Below, piece after piece: positions 13,201 to 23,014 of a stretch of 64,000 nucleotides of DNA. The position numbers were made by a program, and so were the translations under genes. Below the pieces are notes generated by a model. The model did not search any database and was not told the DNA's origin. It was given only the letters and a program-made list of their open reading frames with translations. The stretch spans positions 1,984,001 to 2,048,000 of the forward strand of contig CATNEN010000005.1 of the NCBI GenBank assembly GCA_950097015.1, read 5' to 3'. The DNA is from Macrostomum hystrix. Taxonomy: Eukaryota > Platyhelminthes > Macrostomidae. Position 1 is the stretch's first letter; each line of letters starts with the position of its first letter.

Positions 13201-16200
13201 TATCGAGCCCAAAATAATAAATGAAATATTTAGAATTTATATTTCTTTTTTTCAAATCAGATGCCCTTATTACGCAGAATGCACACCAACACAAACCGGC
13301 TATTGGAATTTTCGGAAAATGAACACTAAAAAATATATTTTTTTTCTTTAGCTAAAAAAATTTTTTCTTCTTTCAGGACTCACTTCCATTTCACAGAGTT
13401 CTACTTTGACGATAAGTAAATAGAAAATGAATATAAATGAAACTTTCACATAGTAGTACTAATACGAGCAATAAGCTATGATTGCTTTTGAAACAGCCTT
13501 AAGTTTCGTAGACTTGCTTCAATGTAGTTGTAATTCAGTATCTATTAGCTTGAATCTTCGCGGTTCGTCTTTAAAAACCCTTTCATTCGCTACACTATAT
13601 GTATATATATATTGCTGCAAATGGATCTAGATCTTGTTGCTTATAAACTTTGTAGACATTGTCTTATAATAATTTATACTATTTTATTTCTTTTATCCTG
13701 CCATAAATAAAATCAATTAGGAATTCGGACAATGTCTCTGGCATTACACTTTCACGGATAATGTTTGTGCCAGCCGCATATAATTCGCTAAGTGTCAGCA
13801 TTGGCCTGAACGCTGAAGAGGCCGATACGTGAGTAGCGCTATCGGTGGCACAATTCAGAAAAAAGCAGCTAACGCTGAAACTGAAACGAATTTGAACTAA
13901 TTCTAACCTCCCAGCTAAAATGCTATATATCTTTGCAGTTTCATTTTCAAATGAGTCGAAACTAACTTCCTAAAACCACTCCAAATGGAGAGTGTGGCAA
14001 GAGAAGCCACAAACAAAAACTGGGCGCGCTCCACCCATTGAAAACCACCCCAAATGGAGGGTGTGGCAGGCAAAGCCACAAAATAAAACTGGGCGCGCTC
14101 CACCACCCCATTGAAAACCAGCCCAAATGGAGAGTGTGACAGACAAAGCCACAAACTAAAACTGGGCGCGCTCGATCCACCACCCCATTGAAAACAACCC
14201 CAAATGGAGGGTGTGGCAGGCAAAGCCACAAACTAAAACTGGGCGCGCTCCACCACCCCATTGAAAACAACCCCAAATGGAGGGTGTGGCAGGCAAAGCC
14301 ACAAACTAAAACTGGGCGCGCTCTAACACCCCATTAATAACCACCCCCAAATAGAGGGTGTGGCAGGCGAAGCCCACAAACTATTAGCAAAAAAGTGGGC
14401 GCGCTAAACAACCCTATGCTAAAAATATAAAGCAAAGTTCAAACCTCTCCCAAAAACTTTCGGGCGTTACGTAAGTAAAAAATCCCAGAATTAGAGACCT
14501 TACTGACATAAAGTGATGTAAAATGATTGCACGAAAAAATTAGTATTTTAAGCTAATGAGTCATTCGAAACACTACTAAACAAACAATTTAGTGATAGCT
14601 AACACTTCAAAATCCAATAATGTGTGCAAATCTATTGCAAATACTTCTGTTTCTTTTTAGATAAAAGGTAAACTGATATTTCACTTGAAAAGTAATTAAA
14701 AGATGCAAAATCTAAAGTCGCGGTTCCTATTTATTCCTCATAAAATCTTAAGGTACATGCCGGAGACCGATATGATTATGATTGATCCATCAGAAGGAAT
14801 CGATATTGGATTCACGTAATTCATTGCTCAGAGCCCTAATTCAAACCAAAATATGAGTATCATTGAGTTGGCATGGAACACAGTTTTATTTTCAAGCATA
14901 ATTTGACCTGGTAATCGGAACATTGGAAGCTCGATTCGAATTTATTCACAAAAAATGCAACAAGCCCAAAATTGGTCGCTATTTTTCTTGCATGACAAAC
15001 TTTGCTCTCACAGCGTCGAAAGTGAAAAACTTGCCTCAATCCTAACCATGCTGCATGCTTTATTTCGCTTTGCTGTCTTAATTTGTTCTATAACATGTAC
15101 AGGATTATTTAGGAATCCATTTAATTAAAGAAAAAGCAGTAGAAAATTATTTACAAATTTCAGAGACGACGACGGAAATCCCATCATTGTCGTGAACAGC
15201 GCTGATGACGTCAACCACGAAGACGCCTGGCTGGCAGCTGCCACAAACCGGTTGGAACCGGTTTCAATTGCAGGCGCCGAGCAACCCGCAGAGCCTATGT
15301 AAGTTCATGTATGACACTGATAGTAGTATATTCTGAGCTTTAATAGTAAAATAATACAATTAACATAAAAATTCAATAGTTTTCATATTTTGGTATGACT
15401 GACTTTTGAAACTGTCTTGAGAAAAAAATGTTCTATTTTTTATGCTTATCACCCTGCATTAATTAATCACACGTACGAGTGTTATGAGAAATTAATTTAT
15501 GAAAAGGCTACTGAAAGGTTTCGTATGCTTGCCTTACAAATTCGATGACTGATATAAATATTCACATAAAATCAAAATCCGTGTTGTTTTTTTACCTCTG
15601 TACCAGTTTCGTATGTGATGAAATTCACTTTAGCTGTAACTATATCCTTTTTTCTCGTACTTTCAATTTCATTTTTCACTCAAAATGTTAATTAAAAATG
15701 CAGAGAAGATACTCCGAGTCACACAGAGAATGTGCGACCTCCGGATGATCAGGAATAGAGCATAGACCAGGTAAATTACATATATCTCTGGACGTACCAT
15801 AACAAATAATCTCCTGATTTTTGCAGTCGCGCTTTTATTTAAAACCAGACTAAACATCAGTGACAGTTTGCTTACTAATTTAGGCTTACTAAATAACTGC
15901 TTTGATCAAATGACAGGGGTTCCAAGTGTTTAATTGACTAAATGACAGGGGTTCCAAGTGTTGAATTTGCTAAATGACAGGGGTTCCAAGTGTTGAATTG
16001 GCTAAATGACAGGGGTTCCATGTGTTGAATTGGCTAAATGACAGGGGTTCCATGTGTTGAATTGGCTAAATGACAGGGGTTCCAAGTGTTGAATTGGCTA
16101 AATGACAGGGGTTCCAAGTCTTGAATTGACTAAATGACAGGGGTTCCATGTGTTGAATTGGCTAAATGACAGGGGTTCCATGTGTTGAATTGGCTAAATG

Positions 16201-17706
16201 ACAGGGGTTCCAGGTGTTGAATTTGCTAAATGACAGGGGTTCCATGTGTTGAATTGGCTAAATGACAGGGGTTCCAAGTGTTTAATTGACTAAATGACAG
16301 GGGTTCCAAGTGTTGAATTAGCTAAATGACAGGGGTTCCAAGTGTTTAATTGACTAAATGACAGGGGTTCCAAGTGTTGAATTAGCTAAATGACAGGGGT
16401 TCCAAGTGTTTAATTGACTAAATGACATGGGTTCCAAGTGTTGAATTGGCTAAATGACAGGGGTTCCAAGTGTTGAATTTGCTAAATGACAGGGGTTCCA
16501 AGTGTTGAATTGGCTTAGCTTAACTAGTTTGAATCAGCATAAATAAGTGGACTTTGGTTTAAAAGATGGTTCAGTTGATTCCAAAATGTGCGGGAACGCT
16601 ATCTTCTAGCGTTATTATACATACAGGGTTAGTATAGTATATTAGTATATCAGACTGACTCATTTAAGCCTTGTATAATGCAAAGGTTAAACTCACAAAT
16701 AGTGGCGGTTTTTCATATTTCTCTGTGCTGCTTACTTAAAATATTCACTTACTCACATAACCATAATCACATAATCAGTATGCCTGTCTGACTAAAAACT
16801 AAAATATGTAAAATAAACTAGCCCAACTCGGCGAGGCGGCATCAGACTGCCACCGATTGTGGCAGGAGCCGACGGAAGCAGCGAAACCAACAATCCACCC
16901 TCAACAGTCCGAGACCAGTTGTCCTTCGGCAGAGACCCAAAAGCACTTTGGGAGATGTCAGGTTGTGCATTGTAACGGTTATTTCGATTAGTGACGTCTT
17001 CTTGACATCAGAGTCCCCTATATCACTTCTATAGCGACTGTTCGAAGCACGTTTATTAATTCTTCTTAGATTTCCACTAAAACAATCACAGTGTTCAACA
17101 AACAGCTAGCAGTGCAACACATTACTTATTTAAATTTCCTCGTTGTCTTAACTATTAGCAATAACCTGCGCTTTAAAATTCGCTTTTCAACTAACAGTTT
17201 ATAAAACAGTTTTATTTCACGCATATGTTATCCTTCAAGGTCACACGGATTTCACAAAGCTAGAAAAACACGACTACTATATCTCAGTAGAATATTGTTA
17301 ATCTCATTGTTCTAGTCGTAACTTTTATTGCAGTATTAAAAATACAGAAAATAAATTTTACGCTGCACAAACTGCAGGGTAATTAATTCTGAGCGCAAAC
17401 CCTACTGTGCTACCTCTACTCCGCAGAAGTCCATATCTGACGCGGGCATTCGAATCCGACACTGACGCCTTTGGTTTTGAAACAATGGAACGAATGCGAC
17501 TACAGGAGGAGATTCAACGGATGAAACAGCAGCAGCATGTTGACAACAACCTGCCAAGCAGCAGCATTGACGAGATGCCATCTAGTACTCAGGCAGCCGA
17601 GTTCAAACTCAACTCTGAAGAAATCATCGACCTGGAAGAAAGCATGGGCAACAATGGCCGATTAATAGATCTTTATGCAGCCGACACGTTTAAAACCGCA
17701 TTGTGA
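1..17706 (+). CDS. Giant non-classical cadherin, 3' part of gene (5' end outside window)
   Basis: A calcium-dependent adhesion/signalling receptor of the plasma membrane. My exon model, with every junction in phase: 1-334, 419-531, 618-836, 925-1023, 1117-1236, 4052-5410, 5488-5742, 5821-5961, 6043-6369, 6497-7031, 7115-7227, 7312-7530, 7628-7726, 7996-8115, 8208-9374, 9457-9708, 9815-9937, 10519-11047, 11218-12098, 12217-13157, 13377-13415, 13721-13828, 14753-14815, 15164-15298, then either 15704-15758 or 16822-16956 plus 17427-17706. About twenty linkers of the DxNDNxP type, with matching LDRE and AxDxG motifs, mark successive cadherin repeats. No EGF or laminin-G domain was seen in the window. 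One membrane span and a short tail without an evident catenin-binding region follow. That architecture is like Dachsous or CDH23, but I do not assign orthology. The N-terminus and signal peptide lie upstream of the window. Confidence 0.9.
1237..4051 (+). other. Cadherin intron carrying a retroelement fragment
   Basis: The donor GTAAGT lies at 1237 and the acceptor TTTCAG ends at 4051. It joins SGTVLSM to STAISTTDRD in phase 0. At 2.8 kb it is much longer than the neighbouring introns, because it contains an antisense Ty3/Gypsy-like fragment (about 1450-3585). The remaining 3590-4050 is AT-rich with no feature I recognise. Confidence 0.8.
1450..3585 (-). mobile_element. Degenerate Ty3/Gypsy-like LTR retrotransposon fragment (gag-PR, RT core missing, RT/RNase H junction)
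   Basis: Reading on the minus strand: a gag-like start at 3445 (PQKFSGAGSD, then a tryptophan-rich stretch); a CCHC zinc knuckle at 2764-2718 (C-FD-C-CEVG-H-IARR-C) in a different frame; a retropepsin C-terminal region near 2332-2220 (LILSMDFIGR, then EGVVRFDSDTV); and then directly the RT/RNase H boundary at about 1830-1680 (AFNELKNKL, LPDFSKQFVL). The RT core with its YxDD motif is absent, and several frameshifts separate the parts, so the copy is dead. Diverged direct repeats of about 80 bp at about 1458-1540 and 3500-3582 share GTACATTCTAC, ACTGCGGG and CCTAAGCCGC and look like LTR remnants. A possible primer-binding-like TGGTGGCAGCGG lies just upstream of the gag start. The insertion is antisense to the cadherin. 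Confidence 0.75.
4052..6369 (+). CDS. Cadherin exons 6-9: several extracellular repeats
   Basis: Exons 4052-5410, 5488-5742, 5821-5961 and 6043-6369, joined in phase 0. The large exon 4052-5410 (453 codons) carries multiple repeats with linkers DVNDNAPVF (about 4293-4319), TNANAPVF, and VDDTPPKF (about 4927-4950). Later exons add DINDNAPRF (about 5618-5644) and NVNDDPPVF (about 6102-6128). Many N-x-S/T sequons fit an extracellular glycoprotein. Some linkers lack canonical calcium ligands (TNANAP, a degenerate linker before VPQF), so several inter-repeat joints may bind fewer Ca2+ ions and be more flexible; that last point is inference. Confidence 0.88.
6497..8115 (+). CDS. Cadherin exon cassette, copy 2 (five exons)
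   Basis: Exons 6497-7031, 7115-7227, 7312-7530, 7628-7726 and 7996-8115. This is the complete version of the cassette at 1-1236, with the same intron phases (1, 0, 0, 0, 0) and the same lengths for the last four exons. The protein similarity of the second exons is moderate (shared GNRLxLNKALN and DGVFSVS) and that of the third exons higher (shared FIGVVxAxDRDTGL and GQVVYSVA). The start, 6497, follows a weak acceptor ATCAAG and continues NVNDDPPVF...GNK|GSAQVNVDITDVN in frame. Confidence 0.88.
8208..9937 (+). CDS. Cadherin exons 15-17: extracellular repeats
   Basis: Exons 8208-9374, 9457-9708 and 9815-9937, all phase 0. Linkers visible are DVNDNSPVF (about 8452-8478), DVNDIVPSF (about 8761-8787), DINDFSPIF (about 9076-9102) and a degenerate VLDSLPTF (about 9535-9558). 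The start of 8208 (QASDRDAGKN) aligns with the start of exon 4052 (STTDRDIGNN). Both continue to an NN-x-x-G-x-PTWL motif, so the duplication that made the two cassettes reaches into the following large exon. Confidence 0.87.
10519..12098 (+). CDS. Cadherin exons 18-19: membrane-proximal extracellular repeats, joined by a GC-AG intron
   Basis: Exon 10519-11047 begins VIITLTDVNDNKPVF and ends in phase 1 at a GCAAGA donor (GC instead of GT). Exon 11218-12098 resumes at CCCACAG|GG and restores a normal cadherin strand (TTNG|SGSALLLTLG, then YQLVVVAYDLGTPP). The linker DVNDNPPVF lies at about 12002-12028. A tetrabasic stretch, GRRRRAA at about 11932-11952, matches the R-x-R/K-R furin pattern and precedes the last linker, so the ectodomain could be processed there; this is inference only. 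Confidence 0.87.
12217..13157 (+). CDS. Cadherin exon 20: last ectodomain part, transmembrane helix, start of cytoplasmic tail
   Basis: The exon opens in phase 0 after CCCACAG. It encodes a final repeat-like/membrane-adjacent region and then a hydrophobic helix at about 12781-12852 (IALIVLACLIIIGCIVAVIVV). Directly after it come basic residues (SKRSKRRWK), the classical stop-transfer signal that places the C-terminus inside the cell. The tail continues with acidic and serine-rich sequence and no recognisable beta-catenin or p120 motif. It ends in phase 2 at GC|GTAAGT (13158). Confidence 0.92.
13377..15298 (+). CDS. Cadherin cytoplasmic-tail exons 21-24
   Basis: Four small exons (13377-13415, 13721-13828, 14753-14815, 15164-15298) were found by following phase. 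Each starts with one base and ends with two bases of a codon, so any can be skipped without a frameshift. The translation is open across all of them: THFHFTEFYFDD, K-NSDNVSGITLSR, YMPETDMIMIDPSEG, DDDGNPIIVVNSADD, then HEDAWLAAATNRLE. Donors are GTAAAT, GTGAGT, GTAATT and GTAAGT. All are too short or lack a start, so simple ORF calling would miss them. Several methionine/acid-rich stretches have no family I recognise. Confidence 0.72.
13968..14412. repeat. Minisatellite, about 73-bp unit, 6 copies, in cadherin intron
   Basis: Copies are spaced 69, 73, 77, 73 and 83 bp apart. Each contains CCCCAAATGGAGGGTGTGGC, an AAAGCCACAAA segment and TGGGCGCGCT. It lies in the intron 13829-14752. The minus strand reads open in all three frames across it, which only reflects the repeat. 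Confidence 0.9.
15704..15758 (+). CDS. Cadherin terminal exon A (short tail)
   Basis: The acceptor AAATGCAG ends at 15703. With the two bases left by the 15298 donor it reads I-EDTPSHTENVRPPDDQE and stops at TAG (15756-15758). A good donor (CAG|GTAAAT) follows at 15771, so the stop-containing exon may itself be spliced on to non-coding exons. No PDZ-type C-terminus is seen in this form. Confidence 0.62.
15893..16515. repeat. Minisatellite, 32-bp unit, about 19 copies
   Basis: The unit contains GCTAAATGACAGGGGTTCCA followed by a variable AGTGTTGAATT part. Variants at two or three positions (aagtgtt/atgtgtt; ggct/gact/tgct/agct) alternate along the array. It lies between the two alternative terminal exons of the cadherin, so it is intronic for the long-tail form and downstream of the short-tail stop. 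Confidence 0.93.
16822..17706 (+). CDS. Cadherin alternative terminal exons B (long tail with PDZ-ligand-like end)
   Basis: Skipping 15704-15758 gives a second end in the same phase: 16822-16956 (starts PTRRGGIRLPP; donor GTCAGG at 16957 is weak) joined to 17427-17706. The last exon encodes a Glu/Gln-rich helical stretch (MERMRLQEEIQRMKQQQ), then EEIIDLEES, and ends DTFKTAL-stop. The final T-A-L fits a class I PDZ ligand (S/T-x-hydrophobic), as seen in several long cadherins with scaffold partners. The weak donor and the poor polypyrimidine tract before 16822 make the first of the two exons less sure than the last. Confidence 0.55.
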
Positions 17707-17851
17707 GACTTTTGCGTTGGGTTAGGTGTGATTTAGCACATTTTTATTGTAGGCGCATTCGTTTGAAAGTATTTAGTCTTGATAAATATCAACTGGCAAA
17801 AATGAGGGTTTTTAACTATAGCATTTATTTGTCAGACGGATCCCATTATAA

Positions 17852-17923
17852 AATAAAGCTTATTATTTTTATACTTAGTGCCTAAGCGTCAGTTATGGAC
17901 ACATTTTGAAGAGTAAAAATAAA
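17852..17923 (+). promoter_or_regulatory. Two AATAAA polyadenylation signals after the cadherin
   Basis: AATAAA occurs at 17852-17857 and 17918-17923, 146 and 212 bp after the TGA at 17704-17706. They are suitably placed to end the long-tail transcript near 17.94 kb. Confidence 0.5.
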
Positions 17924-17939
17924 GAATTGTCAAGTCGTC

Positions 17940-19110
17940 CGTATAGGTCCTCCTAATTTAACGATTCTTATAAAATGCTTGTTTTGGTCCGTGCGAATAT
18001 TCACCATATGTACTTCGTACGGTGAATTGTTTTTCCCGATAATATACTTTCATTTTTGCGTTCAGCTCGCTCTAATCAAGAAAATTTGAATTCGAGATTA
18101 ACCACTACGTAAATATAACCGTATATATGCTATTTCCTGCTTTATTGCTCATTCTAAGATTCACTTCACCTAAATGCCTAGTGTACTAAACTACAATCAA
18201 AGAAAACAGCTGTTTAGCCGCAGCTATTTCAGGAGCACCTTAAAGCTGTTAACCCATGTTCAGTCCATGGACCGGTATTGCTCGTCCCACCCGAATTTCT
18301 ATTCCAGTTTATGCAAAAAATTTCCGTTTTCCATTTCTCAACTGGGAGAACTTAAAAAATGGGGAAATTGTTATGCATGTCGAATTTTTTTGTATGCCTA
18401 GCGAATGACACACCCGCGTTGAGACGAGTAGATACTGTATTTCCTCTTTTCACATAGTATTATTCAGACTGACTTTCAAGTCAATTGTTTTCTTAGTTGA
18501 AGCGCAAATTTCTGGCCTTTCTTCGCAAACGAAGACCAGATTTTCATGGATATTTATATTTCTTGTTTGCAAAAGAAGAAAAAAGACTGACTCATTTGGA
18601 TCCTTTGTTAACTGTCAAATAACCATTACGAATTGTTAACCATTTTTTGACTGTTTGCCAAAAATTGCTTCAATGTTCTATATTAAACAACGTTGAGAGT
18701 GCCTTTGTAATCAATATTTATAAACGCATACACAATTAATCTGGTTTATTTCCTTTTTATGTCCCTTTCACTACATGTCGGCACCAAAGTTTTTGTTCTG
18801 ATTGTTTAAAACTATCTAAAGTTGTAAATACCTAGCTAATCTAGCGACCATAACAAATACAGTCCATGATTTTTATACTGGTCAGTGCACAATCTGAAAC
18901 TGCAGGTCTTTGCGACTTTTCTTACAGAATCGAACAAATTTATTCAGTTTCTGTCAGTTGAAAATAAATAACAATAGACCAGGTGGATGCAAAGAAAATT
19001 TAAAGCACTACTCTATGCCACGGATGAAGTTATAAATGAGTTGATGCGCAAGTGAATCTATAAAAACTTATTCACAGAAAACGAATGGTGCATCTTAAAA
19101 TTACTCAACC
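17940..19110. other. Intergenic AT-rich spacer
   Basis: No supported gene. The short ORF at 18174-18401 has no recognisable domain and normal AT-rich composition. The region separates the ends of two convergent genes. Confidence 0.5.
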
Positions 19111-20997
19111 TCAGCTGGTGCAGCCGCAACACGATGAGGCCAGCGAGTTTTTGACGCGTTGTCGTCGAGAAAAAAGTTGACACCCACCAGACACCTGCGA
19201 CTGTGGTGGCAGAGGCGGCTGCGTCGGAGGCTGGGGTTGATAGCACGGGACTGGACTGTAGTACTCAAACTCAGACCGGTCCACGTACAGTAGCACCTCC
19301 TGCTCGCCGTTGCGATAGTAACGGGTGAGTATTTTGCGACGACGTTCAGTCAGCTCGAAGTGAATCCGGGTGCGAAATGCGCGATACGCGAGTATGACGC
19401 CATCCTCGAGGTGGAACCCCGCCACCAGTTCATATTTGGCTCCAGCCTTCGCGCCCAGCTTCTCCTGGAACTTTCTGCGCAGCCGTTGCGCTCGCGCCTC
19501 GTCCATGACGTCCGGCTCGCGAAAATCGCAGGCGGCTGCCATGGCCGCCAGGCGGCGACGACGACCGCGCCGCGAACCCGATGAAGCTGAGCCAGCTCGA
19601 CCTCTTCCGCCACCGCTGCCGCCTCCATTGCCGCCGCTTCCACCGATATCCGCGCCACCGCCACCGCCACCGCATGGATCAACGCCCACAATGCCAGCTG
19701 CTGCAGCGGTGAGAGCGTTGGCCGCCGCTGGCACGGTGGGTACGACTAGACCTGGAATGCGCTTCAGCTTGATGCTTGGCAGGTCAGCTTCGAGGAGAGC
19801 GCCTGGGATACCTGGCAGGTTAACAGGTGGCATGTCATTTGTTGATCATAATTATCAATGAATTAGTAAAAAACTACAAAAATATAAAGGAGACAGAGAG
19901 CTGCGAGTGGAGAACCACCCTACCCTTGGGCGGACGAAGGCTGCCACCGCGACTGCCTCGCGATCCAAGCGGTTGAGCAGTCGGTGGCGGCATCTCCTTG
20001 AAAGGATGGTCTTCGCTAGCGATAGAATGAAGCCAACTGGAGCACTGCGTTCCTAGCTTAGTAGCTTCTTATACTCCAGTGTAATTGGGTGAGATTTACA
20101 TTCCGCATTTGACTTTGCAACCTCAAAAGAATGTTGACGAGTAGTTCACACAGCACTGCCTGCTACAGTCTGTGTACCGCGTTAGTCACATATGTGGCAA
20201 CTTATAGTGCAATGATTTATCTGACTCCGGCATCCAGGGTGGGGTGTAGTGTCTGGGATGGAAATCATGGGCACTACTAGTTTGCAGGCTTAGGCCGAAG
20301 GCAATTATATCAGGGATTTGCATGTCGCTATTCTTTAGCGGGAAATGGCGGAAGAAAAATTGTGATCGTAAGTGCTCAACAGAAGGACGACTGTGACATG
20401 TCTAAAATTCGGACTGCCAGAAGTCCAATATAGTATAAGCTGACGAGGAATAAATAGGCTAACGTTAGAAACTTTGTCTTCTGAACAATCGTTACAATAT
20501 TATAAGCATCGAGGAACTCCACAAAACCAATATACGAGACTATAGCTATTTTATTGATCCACAATCACAGAAATCAACATCGTCAAGGTATTCAACGATT
20601 CTCATCGGGATTGTCTGCTGGAAAAAAAAACAAATTTCTATAAAAGTTTTCTGATTAAAAAATTTCATCATGTAGTCATGTCAGCTATCATTGTTTTAAT
20701 AAATTCTCACGAGATAATACCATCGCGACTAGATTGGTAGAAAATTTTAACTGCAACTGGATCGGCATCGACCTAATATGTAGATCGATGATAAAGCCTA
20801 TACTTGCCCGGCCGCCATGAGACTCGAGGCTTGAGAGCGACATGCAGTGCAAAATCTTAAGAATGCGTTGCCGCGTTTGTTGCCTGATGGACAGCTGCCT
20901 GTGATTGTCAGAAGCAACATTTATCCCCCTCATCTTACATGGAAAGATCAGGAATCAGCTGATTGATGGAGATGTCGTCCAAATTATCAACAGACAT
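19111..20997 (-). CDS. Four-exon gene of unknown function (327 aa model)
   Basis: Model on the minus strand: 20997-20939 (MSVDNLDDISINQL..., donor AT|GTAAGA), 20898-20804 (acceptor CACAG, donor GTATAG), 20052-19924 (acceptor AAGCTAG, donor GTAGGG) and 19811-19111 (acceptor CTGCCAG). Phases 2, 1, 1 agree and the total is 984 nt. The last exon is the best supported: a Gly/Ala-rich low-complexity stretch (about residues 120-170), then a basic, charged segment (EARAQRLRRKFQEKLGAK, FRTRIHFELTERRRKIL), then a Pro/Gln-rich stretch. I recognise no domain. An alternative upstream exon with donor GTAAGC is possible near 21260-21175 (SNRVLSEFDFVSRPPPRK). Function is unknown; exon 3's acceptor and the true 3' end are the weakest points. 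Confidence 0.45.
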
Positions 20998-23014
20998 GGT
21001 GCTTTGAATCTTGGCAAGCGTTGAGGAATTGGTTTTTCTCACACAAAAAACTTTCTTCCTCACTTCTAGATTTAATTGAATTTAGGTAACTAGCTAGGTC
21101 CCCTTAAGAAATGTACTACTTTGGAATTACGCAATATATATATATATTTCAACTGAAAAGTTTGCTTACTTCTGTCTTTCCGCGGCGGAGGCCTTGAAAC
21201 GAAGTCGAATTCACTGAGTACTCGATTAGAAGTCTTCTTGATGCGGCCGATGGGATGGGAGTCTCAGATAGACTCAAATACTCACTTGAAATTATATAAG
21301 TCCAACACTTGCAGCGGCTTACTGCCACGCGCGGTTATCTAAATATAACTACTTCCCGACGCGCGATTGTTCCCAGTGAAGAATTATTCGGCCTTCGGTC
21401 TCCGAAATTAATTCGCGAGGACCGGGTAACCTCCGAGTTCCTCCTCAGGTAGTTCCTCGAAACTCGGGATAACTTTCAAAATCCCCGCTAACTGTATAGA
21501 CAGGAGGGATGCTTCTATACAGCAGACACTTTATAGTAGAGCAGGCTCTACTAAGTGTGCCTACAATTAAAATAACTAACTCAACACAAAAGGGGGTCCT
21601 TATACTCGTATATTTTTGCCTGTAGGCCGGAACAGACGACTTACGTGAAGTCGAAGACTCTTCTTGTAGGACTGGTCGCTGGAGACGCCGGTCGGACCCG
21701 CTGATCTGGATCTGAATTTCCGTGACTCCAGCGCATGTGTATTTATAGTCTTTCAAAAGTTGTTACATTCTATGGTGCAATCGGATGGATCCATGCTGGT
21801 TCTGGTTGACCTACTGACAGTTTGAAATTTTCTACTAAAGAAGCGGAAGCTGGAGGGGTGCATGGCTACTTGACGGATTAACTAAAGGTGTGATATCATC
21901 ATTGAGTCATTATATTTCCGTCGTTCTATTTTCGGTTCTTACCGTTATGACATTGTTGCGCATGCTTGTATATAGCGTTGCTAAGATACCGTATCTATTG
22001 TCGTAAGCGTTTTACTATATTCGCATTGATGATGCTCCACTTCCTATTATTGAAGCGCGAGTAGTAGTGACGTATGTATATGAATTTGTAATAAAAAAAA
22101 ATCGCATGAATTTTACTTATATTGTTAGCATTGACTACTCTAGTGTGAAGCCAACGAGAAAAACAGCGACACTTGTTACGCTTGATGGTGTTTACAGCCT
22201 TTGTACTCTCATTAGAGCTTTCACTGCATCTAGCGCTTCGCGGTCACGAACAGCTCTCACTTCTTAAACAGAGTACAAAGGACTACTAAACAACACGATT
22301 GTTATAACAACAACCAGAGCGACGTTGGAGAGCTTCCGGACCTACCGGTCGATGAAGTGACACTTAATCTGGACGCCCCAAGACCACACTGGGGCAGATG
22401 AAGCGCCATGGTGAAGGCTTTGAGGATTTTTTAAGGGAACAAACGTTCGAGGACTGTGCAACCATGATGTCATGGAAGTTGAACGAATACTTGCGGTACT
22501 ACAATTTGTGTACTTGTGTATTTGTGTACCGTTCTTTGTGTACTTTGTTGGTTGTCTCTCTATTTGATTAATAAAATAGTCTATTAAGTGTGGCAGTGCA
22601 TAGTAGGATTTTTGACAGTGTCTATGGCCAAGAATGGTGGCAAAGGCAGAAAAAATAGCCGCGTTGAGCATGACATTGACCAACGATAAGAGCGGTCTTT
22701 AATGACTTGTTTCTATGGCGGAAACCCATATATTTCATGCATTTGAATCCGCTGGCGAGTCAACGATAAGAAAAAAAGCTAATTAAGCTAAAACTAATTT
22801 CAAACACAACAGCAAAAAGCACAAGTAACGAATGGTTTTTGTTGAGATCAAACAGTCCCATATACATTTTCCCTGTCTCTCATCGACCGTTGCAAATAAA
22901 TACCTGAAAGGTGCAATTGTTGAAATTTCCGCTTATTCCAGATGCCAATAGCTGCCCTGCGCGTCTCTCCAGACCGACTTTATCCGTGCTCACATTAGAT
23001 CCATCACTCGCCGA
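20998..23014. other. Spacer without a supported gene
   Basis: It contains one possible minus-strand exon (about 21260-21175, ending at a GTAAGC donor) and short AT runs near 21132. Small ORFs at 21445-21756, 22067-22267 and 22342-22683 show no domain, no splice-consistent extension and no codon bias, and I do not call them. Confidence 0.4.

Noticed and set aside
13158-13230. A cadherin stop just after 13157
   Set aside because: The in-frame stop follows a good GTAAGT donor. Four downstream exons continue the frame in matching phase, so the TM exon is not the last exon.
13915-14276. Minus-strand ORFs of about 100 codons with repeated HPPFGVVFNG
   Set aside because: They are the roughly 73-bp minisatellite inside a cadherin intron.
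22067-22683. Short ORFs of 66-113 codons
   Set aside because: No recognisable domain, AT-rich composition as in the surrounding spacer, and no splice-compatible continuation.
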